A DNA stretch of 64,000 nucleotides from an uncultured Sutterella sp. (GCA_934255515.1 CAKQON010000002.1:18571-82570), one strand, 5' to 3'; counted from the first letter of the stretch, positions 48,046-56,940 are shown. Notes: generated from the sequence alone by a model not told the origin. Made by a program: numbers and translations.

Positions 48046-49452
48046 ATGCTTTCGATTTATTCGACCTATTCGCGCGAACAGCGCCCCTTCAAATCGATCG
48101 AACCCGGCCGCGTGCGCATGTACGTCTGCGGCGTCACCGTCTACGACTACTGCCACATCGGCCACGGCCGCACGTTCGTGGCCTTCGACGTCGTTCGCCG
48201 CTGGCTTGAGGCCTCGGGCTACCAGGTGACCTTCGTGCGCAACATCACCGACGTGGACGACAAAATCATCCGTCGCGCGGCGGAGCGCGGCATCACGACC
48301 GACGCCCTCACGGCTGAATTCGCGAAGGCCATGCAGGAAGACATGATTGCGCTCGGGTGCCTTGCGCCCACGTTCGAGCCCCGCGCGACTGAATACATTC
48401 CGCAGATGCTCGGCCTCATCGAAAAGCTTGAGGAAAAGGGCTACGCCTATCACGCGGCCGACGGCGACGTCGACTATTCCGTGAGGGGCTTTAAGAACTA
48501 CGGGCATCTCTCGGGGAAGTCGATCGACGACCTTCAGTCAGGGGCCCGCGTGCAGGTCGCTGAAGGAAAGCGCGATCCTCTCGACTTCGTTCTCTGGAAG
48601 AGCGCGAAGCCGGGCGAGCCGCAGTGGACCTCAAAGTGGGGCTGCGGCCGTCCGGGCTGGCACATCGAGTGCTCGGCGATGGCGATGAATCTCCTGGGCG
48701 AAACGATTGACATTCATGGCGGCGGCCCGGACCTCATCTTCCCGCACCATGAAAATGAAATCGCCCAGAGCGAGGCGGCTACGGGCAAAACCTTCGCCAA
48801 CTACTGGATGCATTCGGGGCCGCTGCGCGTTCGCGCGGCCGACGGCACGGAAGAGAAGATGAGCAAGTCGCTCGGCAACTTCTGGACCATCCGCGATGCG
48901 CTCAAGGAAACCAACGATGCCTACGGCGACGGGTTCGGCGCCGAAGTCCTCCGCTTCTTCCTTCTGAGAAGCCAGTACAGAAGCCCCATCACCTTCTCCT
49001 CGGGCCTTATCGAGGAAGCCCATAAGGGTCTGGTTCGCCTTTACACAGCTCTCAAGGGCCGGAAGGGCGACGGACAGCCGATCGACTGGAATGAGCCCTT
49101 TGCGGCGCGCTTTCGCGAGGCGATGGACGACGACTTCAATACGGCGCAGGCGGCGGCGGTGCTCTTTGAGCTCGCGACGGAAATCAACCGTACGGGTTCC
49201 GAAGAGCTCGTGCGCCAGCTCCTCGGGCTCGGCCATATTCTCAACATCCTCACGAACGATCCGGAGAAGTTCCTCCAGGGCGGCGTCCAGGATGCAGACG
49301 AGGAAGCCCGGATTGAGGCCTTGATCGCCGAGCGCGCCGCCGCGAAGAAGGCAAAGAATTTCGCGCGCGCCGACGAGATCAGAAAGGGCCTTCTCGCCGA
49401 AGGCGTGGAGCTTCAGGACGGTCCCGGCGGCACGACGTGGCGCAGGATCTGA
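48046..49452 (+). CDS. cysS: Cysteinyl-tRNA synthetase
   Basis: The 468-residue class I enzyme charges tRNA-Cys. The N-terminal zinc/cysteine site and HIGH motif read [34 protein letters not shown] and [11 protein letters not shown] hold the remaining zinc ligands, and [11 protein letters not shown] is the KMSKS loop. The ATG at 48046 follows CAGGA and fits the family ([21 protein letters not shown] opening). An open frame runs 53 codons further upstream but is not family-like. The gene is divergent from the TPR-ppi-lpxH unit and upstream of accA, as in other Burkholderiales. Confidence 0.95.
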   Translation: MLSIYSTYSREQRPFKSIEPGRVRMYVCGVTVYDYCHIGHGRTFVAFDVVRRWLEASGYQVTFVRNITDVDDKIIRRAAERGITTDALTAEFAKAMQEDMIALGCLAPTFEPRATEYIPQMLGLIEKLEEKGYAYHAADGDVDYSVRGFKNYGHLSGKSIDDLQSGARVQVAEGKRDPLDFVLWKSAKPGEPQWTSKWGCGRPGWHIECSAMAMNLLGETIDIHGGGPDLIFPHHENEIAQSEAATGKTFANYWMHSGPLRVRAADGTEEKMSKSLGNFWTIRDALKETNDAYGDGFGAEVLRFFLLRSQYRSPITFSSGLIEEAHKGLVRLYTALKGRKGDGQPIDWNEPFAARFREAMDDDFNTAQAAAVLFELATEINRTGSEELVRQLLGLGHILNILTNDPEKFLQGGVQDADEEARIEALIAERAAAKKAKNFARADEIRKGLLAEGVELQDGPGGTTWRRI

Positions 49453-49576
49453 TTGCGCTCTGAAATCGAATCAACTGAATCCTCTGCGGCTCTTCCCCTT
49501 TTGAACGGGAAAGGCCCCAGAGCGACTGACCCAACATCAGCAGCGCTCCATGTGGAGCGGCTCTGCACGCAAGAAG

Positions 49577-50644
49577 ATGGCCAAGAAAGTATTCCTTGAA
49601 TTCGAGCACGACATTGAGGTGCTCGAGAAGAAGATTGATGAACTGCGCGAGCTCACCGAAACGGAGTCGAAGAGCGGCGTATCAGTTGAGAGCGAAATCG
49701 CTTCCCTCGAAGCGAAGGAAAATGAGCTCGTCAAGAAGATTTATGCGTCCCTCACGCCCTGGCAGTGCTCGCTCGTCGCCCGTCACCCGGCGCGTCCCTA
49801 TACGCTCGACTACATCGATGAAATCTTTACGGATTTCCACGAGCTCCACGGCGACCGCGCGTTTGCGGACGACCAGGCTATTGTGGGCGGCCTCGCGCGC
49901 CTTGCCGACATGAACGTCGTCGTGATTGGCCACCAGAAGGGAAGAACGCTTAAGGAGCGTACGCAGCGCAATTTCGGCATGGCCAAGCCCGAAGGGTACA
50001 GAAAGGCCCTGAGGCTCATGGAGCTTGCCGAGAAGTTTGATCTGCCGGTCGTCACCTTCGTTGATACGCCGGGTGCTTATCCCGGCATCGACGCCGAGGA
50101 GCGCGGCCAGTCCGAAGCCATCGGGCGCAACATCTTTGAAATGGCCGGGCTTCGGGTCCCCATCATTTCCTGCGTGATCGGCGAGGGAGGATCGGGCGGC
50201 GCGCTTGCGATTGCCGTCGCCGACATCGTGATGATGCTTCAGTATTCGACCTATTCGGTAATTTCTCCCGAGGGCTGCGCCTCCATTCTCTGGAAGGATG
50301 CGGCGCAGGCGCCGCGCGCGGCGGAAGCTCTCGGGCTTACGGCCGACAGGCTCTCGAAGCTCGGTCTCGTCGACCGCGTCATTTCAGAGCCCCTGGGCGG
50401 CGCGCACCGCGATCCCAAGCTGATGGCGATGAACCTGAAGCAGGCCCTCATCGATGAACTTCGCGCCCTCATGAAGCTTCCGATCGACGATCTCCTTGAG
50501 CGCCGTGCCGAACGCATGCGCGGCTACGGGTTCTTCGACGTCGTTGCTGAACCGCAGACCGCTGCCGACCCCAAGGATATTGAGGATGCGCTCGAACTCC
50601 GCGACGAAGGCTCCTCGCAGAAGCTCGGGAAGGCAAAAGACTAA
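49577..50644 (+). CDS. accA: Acetyl-CoA carboxylase carboxyltransferase alpha subunit
   Basis: AccA, with AccD, moves the carboxyl group from biotin to acetyl-CoA in the first step of fatty-acid synthesis. The 355-residue protein has the family opening [21 protein letters not shown] and [26 protein letters not shown]. Further motifs are [63 protein letters not shown] and [14 protein letters not shown]. The C-terminal tail is about 35 residues longer than in E. coli (319 residues) and charged. The ATG at 49577 is preferred. Confidence 0.95.
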   Translation: MAKKVFLEFEHDIEVLEKKIDELRELTETESKSGVSVESEIASLEAKENELVKKIYASLTPWQCSLVARHPARPYTLDYIDEIFTDFHELHGDRAFADDQAIVGGLARLADMNVVVIGHQKGRTLKERTQRNFGMAKPEGYRKALRLMELAEKFDLPVVTFVDTPGAYPGIDAEERGQSEAIGRNIFEMAGLRVPIISCVIGEGGSGGALAIAVADIVMMLQYSTYSVISPEGCASILWKDAAQAPRAAEALGLTADRLSKLGLVDRVISEPLGGAHRDPKLMAMNLKQALIDELRALMKLPIDDLLERRAERMRGYGFFDVVAEPQTAADPKDIEDALELRDEGSSQKLGKAKD

Positions 50645-50747
50645 CAACGCCTTCGGCACGGAGATTGATCAAGCAGAAGAAGGAGCCCCGCGCTCCTCTT
50701 TTGCTCTCTTCCGGCGGCGGGATCCGGGCCTCTCCGCGATTCCCTCC

Positions 50748-50777
50748 TTGCGGGAGGAACGTCTCTCATATAGAATC
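50748..50777 (+). promoter_or_regulatory. Promoter of tRNA-Ser
   Basis: TTGCGG (50748-50753) and TAGAAT (50772-50777) are 18 nt apart, and the -10 ends 28 nt before the tRNA. Confidence 0.5.
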
Positions 50778-50805
50778 CGAAAACTTCTTGCTCCTATGCA
50801 TCCCG

Positions 50806-50893
50806 GAAGGATGGCAGAGTGGTTGAATGCACCGGTCTTGAAAACCGGCGAAGCTAATAACTTCCGTGGGTTCGAATCCCACTCCTTCCGCCA
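50806..50893 (+). tRNA. tRNA-Ser (anticodon TGA)
   Basis: The 88-nt gene folds as a class II tRNA. The acceptor stem is GGAAGGA/TCCTTCC with discriminator G and encoded CCA (50891-50893). The anticodon stem-loop is CCGGTCTTGAAAACCGG with anticodon TGA. A long variable arm (GAAGCTAATAACTTC) is diagnostic of serine. The T-loop is GTGGGTTCGAATCCCAC. It reads UCN codons, chiefly UCA. Confidence 0.97.
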
Positions 50894-50969
50894 GGCGACG
50901 CTGTGCCGCAGGCAATTCCAGGTAATTGACGCGCAGGCTCATACGTCGGGTCATAAGCAGCAATTCAAA

Positions 50970-51005
50970 GAAGCCCTTTCTATATTTGCAGAAGGGGCTT
51001 TTTTG
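50970..51005 (+). terminator. Terminator after tRNA-Ser
   Basis: GAAGCCCTTTC pairs with GAAGGGGCTT (one G-T pair) around a 9-nt loop and is followed by TTTTTTG. Confidence 0.8.
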
Positions 51006-51071
51006 TATTCCGGGAGCGGTTGAAGCAGAGGTGAATGAGGTCCGAAATCCTCGTCGTCAACCACACGAAAA

Positions 51072-51272
51072 AAGCCGGCAATCACTGTGCGACAACCGGC
51101 TTTCGTTCGATCAACAAGCAACGGAGGGATCACCTTCAGCAGACCTCGGTGATCCTGGTCTGGTCCCGCCACTTTGACCGGCCGCCAAGCCGAAGCCGAC
51201 GGCAGCCGCAACGGGAATATATCCGTTTGAAAAATATTATTCCTGAGAAATCATCTAATTGTCAAATAATGA
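51072..51272 (-). ncRNA. Candidate small RNA, repeat copy 1 (CCUCC-bearing)
   Basis: On the minus strand this unit starts with TTGACAATTA (about 51263), an A/T-rich -10 region, then CAAACGGATAT. Conserved blocks with copy 2 follow, including GTGGC-GGA and CAGACCAG. It ends with GATCCCTCCGTTGC and a terminator hairpin AAAGCCGG/CCGGCTTTTTTCG (51103-51072). No convincing protein is encoded. The CCUCC just before the terminator could pair with Shine-Dalgarno sequences. The family is not known to me. Confidence 0.5.
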
Positions 51273-51407
51273 GATGACTGCGTCTTGAAGCATGCTTTTG
51301 AAGCTGCTTTTGCTGAAGTTGAACGGAATTGCAGAGAAGCTGTCCGGCAGACGTCTGAAGGCGGCTTCGTCATTCGTAATTGCCGACCGCTGAGGCAATC
51401 GCAAAAG

Positions 51408-51597
51408 AAGCCGGCGATCATTGAATGACCGCCGGCTTCGGGCAACGGAGGAATCGCCTTCACCTAGCCACGGCGAAACTGGTCTGATTCCAGCCACTTC
51501 GGTGGCCCTCCATCACAGGGACGAGGGTAGTTGCAATAAGAGCATATCCGTTTGTCAAATTTTATTTATAAAAATCAAATAATTGTCAAGCAATTGA
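51408..51597 (-). ncRNA. Candidate small RNA, repeat copy 2 (CCUCC-bearing)
   Basis: This copy shares with copy 1 the order TTGACAATTA, A/T-rich region, ACAAACGGATAT, AAGTGGC-GGA, CAGACCAG, GATTCCTCCGTTGC and a terminator hairpin GAAGCCGGCGG/CCGCCGGCTTCTTTTGC-type (51437-51408). Between the blocks the two copies differ a lot, so they are old duplicates and only the blocks are kept. The promoter is TTGACA-N17-AATAAA. The strand is set by the T-runs, which follow the hairpins only on the minus strand. Confidence 0.5.
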
Positions 51598-52384
51598 GGG
51601 CGGATCAACAAACATCTCCCTGCAGGAATAGAGAGCGGCATTCCCCGCTAAAAGAACGCGATTGCCCTCCATGCGGCAGTAGAGCGTTCCGCCTCTGGGA
51701 GAGGCCTGATGCGCCGTCAGGGCGTTCTTCCCGAGCTCCTTGGCCCAGTACGGAATGATGTGGCAGTGGCCGGAGCCGCACACCGGATCTTCCGGGACGC
51801 CGAGCTTCGGCGCAAAGGATCGGGATACGCAGTCGATCTGTGAATCTTTCCCCGGCGCCGTTGCATGGAGAAGAAGACCGTCGAGCGCTTTGAGCCTTTC
51901 AAGATCAGGCGCGAGGTTTTCTACAACGGAAGGGTCTCCAAAAACACAGAGCAGATCCCGTCCCATGAACGCGGCCCTGGGAGCGGCGCCGATAGCCTCG
52001 ACCATTTCCTTCGTCACCGGAACGGGCTTCAGGTCGTAGGCGGGGAAGTTCATATCGTAGAAATCTTCCCTGCGGACAACCGTCAGATCTCCGCTCATGG
52101 TGGAGAAGGTGATGCGCTTCCTGTCCTGCTCGTAAAAGTTGAAGAGCACATAAGCGGTACCCAGGGTGGCGTGTCCGCAAAGGTCGATCTCTCCGCCAGG
52201 AGTAAACCAGCGCAGGGCGTATTTTTCTCCGGCTTTGACTGTAAACGCAGTCTCATACAGATTGTTTTCTCTGGCTGATGCTGAGCATCAGCTCGTCCGG
52301 AAGCCGCTTCTCCAGAACGCAGACGGCAGCGGGTTTGCCATGGAAAACCTGGTCGGTAAAGGCATCAACAACATACTGCTTCAT
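51586..52384 (-). pseudogene. Frameshifted PhzF-family isomerase gene
   Basis: The N-terminal part (MKQYVVDAFTDQVFHGKPAA, start 52384) is a typical PhzF opening with its catalytic region near residue 40. After LMLSI one extra base near 52276 throws it out of frame, and a stop follows. Skipping that base gives ARENNLYETAFTVKAGEKYA, RWFTPGGEIDLCGHATLGTA and the rest of the protein to 51586, including GVPEDPVCGSGHCHIIPYW. The joined product would be about 265 residues, near the family's usual 260-300. Such proteins are isomerases of unknown substrate. It is a recent frameshift or a sequencing indel. Confidence 0.82.
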
Positions 52385-52586
52385 TTTCAGCCGCCTTCTC
52401 TTTTCGGTCCTGATAAGCCCGGCACGCCAGGCAATGACGATGAATGCTACATCGATTCTCAGGCTGTGGACTGCCGGGAACAAGCTCTCTATTGGACCCT
52501 GCGAAGAATGGCGGAACCGGCGGCATTCGTTGAAAATGAAGGTGCAGATAATCCCTGCTGAGGCAGAGGAAATGCCTCAGCAGAGA
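52385..52586. other. Spacer between phzF pseudogene and ABC permease
   Basis: I see no gene here. GCTGAGGCA / TGCCTCAGC (52558-52580) is a perfect 9-bp inverted repeat just downstream of the permease, which may end its message although no long T-run follows. Confidence 0.4.
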
Positions 52587-53252
52587 TCAATAGCCGTACC
52601 TGCTGAGGCGCTTTTCGCCGATCGCCTGAAGGCGCGTCAGCACAGTGGAAAAGAGAAGGTAGATCGCCGCCGCTTCCAGGTAGAGCCAGAAGGGCTCATA
52701 GGTGCGCGCGGCGATCCGCTGCGCGCTCATGAACATTTCGAAAACCGTGATGGAGGAAGCGAGCGACGTGCTCTTCACGAGCGAAATGAATTCGTTGAAA
52801 AGCGGCGGATAGGCGATCCGGATCGCCTGCGGGAGGATGATGAACCGCATGATCTGGAGGTAATTCATGCCCATGGAGGCGCCGGCGTCAAACTGTCCTT
52901 TTGGGACTGCCGCGATGGCGCCGCGAATTGCTTCCGAAGCGTAGGCGCCTACGTTGAGCGAAAAGGCAATGATCGCCGAAGGAAAGGCTTCGAGCGTAAT
53001 GCCGATGCTCGGGAGCCCGTAGAAGATGACGAAAAGCTGCACGAGAAGCGGCGTGCCGCGAAAGATCCAGACGTAGAGGCGCGCAAAGGTCGCGAGCACG
53101 GGCACATCCTTCGTCCGCACGATCGCAAGGAAAAGCGCGATCGCCAGACCGAAGGCGAAGGAGATGAGCGTGAGCGGTATAGTCGCAGTAATGCCGGGAA
53201 TGATGAGTTGCGTGAATGAATCCTCAAGGATTCCGATGATGCGGTCGTTCAT
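52587..53252 (-). CDS. Amino-acid ABC permease, cystine/glutamine type
   Basis: The 221-residue membrane protein belongs to the HisM/GlnP family. It has GITATIPLTLISFAFGLAIALFLAIVRTK, VWIFRGTPLLVQLFVIFYGLP and SLNVGAYASEAIRGAIAAVPKGQFDAGASMG (the EAA loop), then MRFIILPQAIRIAYPPLFNEFISLVKSTSLAS. The closest type is the cystine permease TcyL/YecS. It lies about 120 nt after a frameshifted binding-protein gene of the FliY/TcyJ type, and no ATPase gene is nearby, so the importer is probably not working as encoded here. Confidence 0.85.
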   Translation of the reverse strand: MNDRIIGILEDSFTQLIIPGITATIPLTLISFAFGLAIALFLAIVRTKDVPVLATFARLYVWIFRGTPLLVQLFVIFYGLPSIGITLEAFPSAIIAFSLNVGAYASEAIRGAIAAVPKGQFDAGASMGMNYLQIMRFIILPQAIRIAYPPLFNEFISLVKSTSLASSITVFEMFMSAQRIAARTYEPFWLYLEAAAIYLLFSTVLTRLQAIGEKRLSRYGY

Positions 53253-53371
53253 GGCGGATTTCCCGGCATCCTGGCCGGATTGAATGGAGTCGGAGCAAGA
53301 GAAAGCGTTCTCCCGGGAGGATTCGCTCCTCCCGGTGAAGCGGGCTCAGTCTGAGACTGAAGCCGGAGGCA

Positions 53372-54183
53372 TCAATCCTTCGTTACGTCGGTGCGGAGGT
53401 ATTTGAGGGAGATCCTAGAGAGCGTGCCGTCGGCCTTGAGCTCTTCGAGCGCCTTGTCGAGTGCGGCCTTGAATTCGGGATTGCCCTTGCGGAAGGGAAT
53501 GGCAATGCCGTTTCCTGAACGCGTGCGCTCGACGATCTCAATCGGCGCATCTGGCTTCTGGCTCAGAAAGTCGAGCGTCGACACTTCCGAATTAATCGTT
53601 GCATCAGCGCGTCCCGAGGCGACGAGCTGGACGGACTGCGAAAAATCCTGAACGCTCAAGATTTCAGCGCCCGCTCTGCGGGCCTGATTCGCCCAGTCGG
53701 AGGTGACGGTCTGCGCGGCGCGCTTGCCTCTCAGGTCCCTGAGGCTGCGGATTTCCTTATTTCCCTTCTTCACGATGACGGCGCCCGTGACGTAGAGATA
53801 AGGTTTGGAAAAGTCGTATTTTTCCTTGCGTTCAGGGGTGGCGGCGACCTGGTTCACGATGATGTCGAAGCGGTTCGCGTCGATTCCGGCAATCATCGAA
53901 TCCCAGTAGGTTTCGACGAAACGCGGCCTGACGCCGAGCTTCTTTGCTATGGCTTCTGCGATCTCAACGTCAAAGCCCGTGAGCGTTCCTTTGGCGTCAT
54001 GGTAGGTGTAGGGCGGGTAGGTGCCTTCGGTGCCGATGCGGATTCGCCCGCGGCCTTGATTTTCTGGAGAAGATCCCCGTCAGCGGCATGGGCAGGCGCA
54101 AGCGGAAGGCCGAGCACGGCGAAGGTGGTTGTGAAGAGGGCGGCGGAAAGGAACGTGCGGCGAATGGAGGAAAAGATGGTCAT
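53372..54183 (-). pseudogene. Frameshifted cystine-type substrate-binding protein gene
   Basis: The 5' part (start 54183) encodes a signal peptide (FLSAALFTTTFAVLGLPLAPAHA) and DGDLLQKIKAAG. One base is then missing near 54047. Restoring it gives RIRIGTEGTYPPYTYHDAKG, TLTGFDVEIAEAIAKKLGV and RPRFVETYWDSMIAGID, joining smoothly to the long open part (YDFSKPYLYVTGAVIVKKGN). This is a class 3 amino-acid binding protein like FliY/TcyJ. The joined product would be about 270 residues. The frameshift removes more than two-thirds of the protein. Confidence 0.85.
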
Positions 54184-54282
54184 GATGGATGTCCTTGTGA
54201 AGAGGGAACCGGAAGCCCGGGCGGGTGCGTCAATAGAAAGGAATGGAATGCCCGGGCCTTCGGAAAAGCGGATGGATTCGAA

Positions 54283-55425
54283 TCAGCGCTTCGCTGCCGC
54301 GAAGGCGTCTTCAAGGTCCTTAATGAGGTCCTCAGGGTCTTCTATGCCGACGGCGACACGCAGAAGGTTCCGGGTGATGCCGAGCTTCTGCTGGAGCTCG
54401 GGCGAATAGGATTCGTGCGTCATCGTGGCCGGGCGGCAGATGAGGGATTCGACGCCCCCTAAGCTCACCGCAAAGGCGAAGATTCGAAGCGACGTCACGA
54501 ACCGGTCGAGGTCGTATTGGGACTCATTGAAGCGGAAGGAAAGAACGCCTCCGCTGCCTCTCGCCTGCTTCGCCTGTATGTCATGGCCCGGATGATCTTT
54601 GAGGCCTGGATAGAAAACCTTTTCTGCGCCCGGGTGCGACGAGAGGAATTCCGCCACGCGCTCAGCATTACGGTTGTGCTGATCCATGCGAAGGGGAAGC
54701 GTGCGGATCCCTCGGGCAACAAGGAAGCTGTCGAGCGGGTCAAGAATGCCGCCGAGGGCTTTGCTGTAGATCCTCAGGCGCTCATAGATCGTGTCGTCGT
54801 TGAGAACCACGAAGCCCGCGAGGAGGTCCGAATGGCCGGCGTAGTACTTGGTGGCCGAGTAGACGACGATGTCGGCGCCGAGGTCGAGCGGCTTCTGAAG
54901 GTAGGAAGTGAGGAAGGTGTTGTCGACGACGGTGAGAATCCCGCGGGCTTTTGCGGCGGCGGCAACCCTGCGGATGTCGGTAACGGTGAGGAGTGGGTTC
55001 GTCGGACTTTCGATGAAGGCAAGGCGCGTATTGGCCGGCGCTTTCGAGAAGTCGTAGGTGTTGAAGTCGTCCACCACCTCGAACTCGATTCCGCGCTTTG
55101 CAAAGAGCTGAGTCGTAAAGAGCCACGTGCCGCCGTAGACGTCGCTCGAAATGAGAACGCGGTCGCCTTGTTCAAGGAGCTCGAAGACGAGGGCATTGGC
55201 GGCCATGCCGGAACTCGTCGCAAAGGCGTGCTTCGCGCCCTCGAGGTCCGCGACGAGCTTCTCGACGGAAGCGCGGGTCGGGTTGGCGCTTCTCGAGTAG
55301 CCGTAGGCCTGAAAGTGTTCGGAATCGGGCTGGATGAAGGTCGAGGAGAGATAGAGCGGATACGTGACCGCCTGGTGGGACTCATCCTTAAAACCGCCGT
55401 GGACGGCAAGTGTTGCGTATTTCAT
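54283..55425 (-). CDS. PLP-dependent Cys/Met metabolism enzyme (cystathionine gamma-synthase/lyase family)
   Basis: The 380-residue enzyme has the family's PLP motifs: YSRSANPTRASVEKLVADLEGAKHAFATSSGMAA, DVYGGTWLF, FIESPTNPLLTVTDI, VVDNTFLTSYLQKPLDLGADIVVYSATKYYAGHSDLLAG (PLP lysine in SATKY) and SLGGVESLICRPATMTH. Members make or split cystathionine, or release H2S and methanethiol (MetB, MetC, CysA-like, MGL); I cannot choose among them. It lies upstream of the broken cystine importer on the same strand. Its 500-nt leader holds a Met/Cys-rich peptide and two terminators, so control by sulphur amino acids is likely. Confidence 0.88.
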   Translation of the reverse strand: MKYATLAVHGGFKDESHQAVTYPLYLSSTFIQPDSEHFQAYGYSRSANPTRASVEKLVADLEGAKHAFATSSGMAANALVFELLEQGDRVLISSDVYGGTWLFTTQLFAKRGIEFEVVDDFNTYDFSKAPANTRLAFIESPTNPLLTVTDIRRVAAAAKARGILTVVDNTFLTSYLQKPLDLGADIVVYSATKYYAGHSDLLAGFVVLNDDTIYERLRIYSKALGGILDPLDSFLVARGIRTLPLRMDQHNRNAERVAEFLSSHPGAEKVFYPGLKDHPGHDIQAKQARGSGGVLSFRFNESQYDLDRFVTSLRIFAFAVSLGGVESLICRPATMTHESYSPELQQKLGITRNLLRVAVGIEDPEDLIKDLEDAFAAAKR

Positions 55426-55473
55426 TTGAAATCCTTAGGTATTTTGTGAAAGAGGTACGTTTTTTCAGGGTGC

Positions 55474-55513
55474 AAAAAAGGCCGCAGGAAGAATTGATTC
55501 TTCGCTTCGGCCT
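55474..55513 (-). terminator. Promoter-proximal terminator ahead of the PLP gene
   Basis: On the minus strand AGGCCGAAGCGAAGAAT pairs with ATTCTTCCTGCGGCCT around two bases, with one small bulge, and TTTTTTG follows. It lies about 50 nt before the PLP gene, where it can act as a second attenuator. Confidence 0.75.
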
Positions 55514-55521
55514 CAATGCGT

Positions 55522-55654
55522 TTAGATGGCGAGCGCCAATCCGATCAGGAGCAGGGAGACATCATCCTCGCGTTGGAAGATGAGGAAGCTGCCGGCGCTG
55601 GAAGCATTGAGGCTGGAGGCATGATTCGACAGGAAGTCGAAATGCGCGAACGGA
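55522..55654 (-). other. Possible second short reading frame in the leader
   Basis: A 42-codon minus-strand frame (MTSFRCLRSRISTSCRIMPP at its start, RMMSPCS at its end) lies between the two terminators. It is rich in Ser with some Met and Cys codons. I see no ribosome-binding site, so it may be chance. Its end lies close to the second terminator, as in leader-peptide attenuators. Confidence 0.2.
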
Positions 55655-55710
55655 GACAACGGAAGGAGGTCATTGAGCGGCCTTTGCGTGCTTGCGGTTG
55701 GGTAAGGAAC

Positions 55711-55743
55711 AAAAAAAAAGGCGTCCTTTGCGGGGACGCCTTT
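55711..55743 (-). terminator. Attenuator terminator after the Met/Cys leader peptide
   Basis: The perfect 10-bp stem AAAGGCGTCC/GGACGCCTTT is followed on the minus strand by nine T residues. It lies 43 nt after the leader-peptide stop codon, the right distance for ribosome-controlled termination. Confidence 0.85.
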
Positions 55744-55786
55744 CAAAAAAAACTTTCTGATCTCTCGGGTGCGCGGCTTCAGGCCC

Positions 55787-55888
55787 TCATGCCGAGGGGA
55801 ATGCGCAGGGAGACCGGGCAGGCGTCGCGGCGGCTCTGGTGCACATCAGACACATGACGCACATCGTTGCGAACGCAGAGACCATCAT
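55787..55888 (-). CDS. Met/Cys-rich leader peptide (33 residues)
   Basis: The short frame begins MMVSAFATMCVMCLMCTR and has five Met and three Cys codons in its first 16 positions. It has a good ribosome-binding site (GGAAGGA, 8 nt before the ATG at 55888) and a matching promoter. Three Met-Cys pairs in a row (MC-V-MC-L-MC) would stall ribosomes when charged Met or Cys tRNA is short. A terminator follows 43 nt later and the next gene is a Cys/Met PLP enzyme. This is the design of a translation-controlled attenuator. The peptide itself probably has no further job. Confidence 0.65.
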   Translation of the reverse strand: MMVSAFATMCVMCLMCTRAAATPARSPCAFPSA

Positions 55889-55955
55889 GACGTTTCCTTC
55901 CCGAAAAGTTGACCAAGCATTGCCGGCGCAGTGAAGCATCCGGCGAGTTAGGGTT

Positions 55956-55984
55956 ATTCTCTACCTTCGTGCGTTGACTGTCAA
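55956..55984 (-). promoter_or_regulatory. Promoter of the leader-PLP gene transcript
   Basis: On the minus strand TTGACA (55984-55979) and GAGAAT (55961-55956) are 17 nt apart. Transcription would start near 55949, about 60 nt before the leader-peptide ATG. Confidence 0.65.
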
Positions 55985-56040
55985 TAGGACTTATTGCTTA
56001 GCGGAAAGGAAGCCGGGTAATACATTAACGATCCCGCAAT

Positions 56041-56940
56041 TCATTCATCGAGCGCGGATTCGATTTTTTCGAGATTGCTTCTCATGCGCTCCAGGTAGTT
56101 TTTTCCGTCTTCGGCGGATTCCATGGTATAGATCGTTTCCACGCGGGCGCCCGCCTCTTGGGCGAGCGTTCTCGAAACTGCGGGACTCAGGAGTTTTTCG
56201 GCGAAAACCGTTCTGACGCCGGCTTTCTTCAGCTCGATTGCAAGCTCTGCGAGCCGCTTCGGCGTGGGTTCTCCCTCTGCGAAAACGCCTTCCACGCTCT
56301 TCTGCTTAAGATTGAAGTCCCGGCAGAGATAAGCAAAAGCGGCGTGGCCGGTGACGAAGAAGCGCCGTTTGACATTCCTGAAGCGCGCCGAATACTGAGT
56401 TTTAAGAACGTGAAGCTTTCCCTTAAAAAGCGTGAACTGCATTCGGTACGCTTCGGCATTCTTCGGGTCCGCCTTCGCGAGCGCTTCGGCAATGTTCCTC
56501 GCTTCGATCTCTGCGCCCGAGAGGGAGAGCCAGAGGTGCGGGTCATCCGCGCCGTGTTCGGCAATTTCATCGGGATCTGAATTTTTGACGGGCACCGCTC
56601 CCTCAGAGGCGGTAACGAGCATCAGGCGCGGATTTTCAGCGGCGGCTGCGATTTTCTTCGCCCAGGGCTCCATTCCGAAGCCGTTCACAACGAGGACGCT
56701 CGCCGCTCTGAGAAGCTGAGTCGTCTTCACGGTCGGCGTGAAGTCGTGCGACTCCGCTCCCGGCGGAATGAGGGTCTCCACCCGGACAAGACTGCCGCCC
56801 ACGGCCTTCACGAGTTCGGCCATGGCGTCAAAGCTCGCCGCAACCAGAATCGGCCTTTCTTCTTCTGCACGTGCCGGAAGCGCTGCAGTCAGCGCGAGCG
56901 CACAGGCTGCACCCAGTTCCACGAATTTTCTCCTCTGCAT
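56041..56940 (-). CDS. znuA: Zinc-type metal-binding ABC periplasmic protein
   Basis: The 299-residue cluster A-I binding protein has a signal peptide (RKFVELGAACALALTAALPARA) and the metal ligands of ZnuA-like proteins: His in GAESHDFTP, His in DDPHLWLS, His in TGHAAFAYLCRDF and an acidic residue near FAEKL. The His-rich loop of many ZnuA proteins is missing, so manganese is a possible alternative. It is transcribed divergently from znuCB-zur across a 107-bp control region with an AT-rich palindrome. Confidence 0.88.
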   Translation of the reverse strand: MQRRKFVELGAACALALTAALPARAEEERPILVAASFDAMAELVKAVGGSLVRVETLIPPGAESHDFTPTVKTTQLLRAASVLVVNGFGMEPWAKKIAAAAENPRLMLVTASEGAVPVKNSDPDEIAEHGADDPHLWLSLSGAEIEARNIAEALAKADPKNAEAYRMQFTLFKGKLHVLKTQYSARFRNVKRRFFVTGHAAFAYLCRDFNLKQKSVEGVFAEGEPTPKRLAELAIELKKAGVRTVFAEKLLSPAVSRTLAQEAGARVETIYTMESAEDGKNYLERMRSNLEKIESALDE

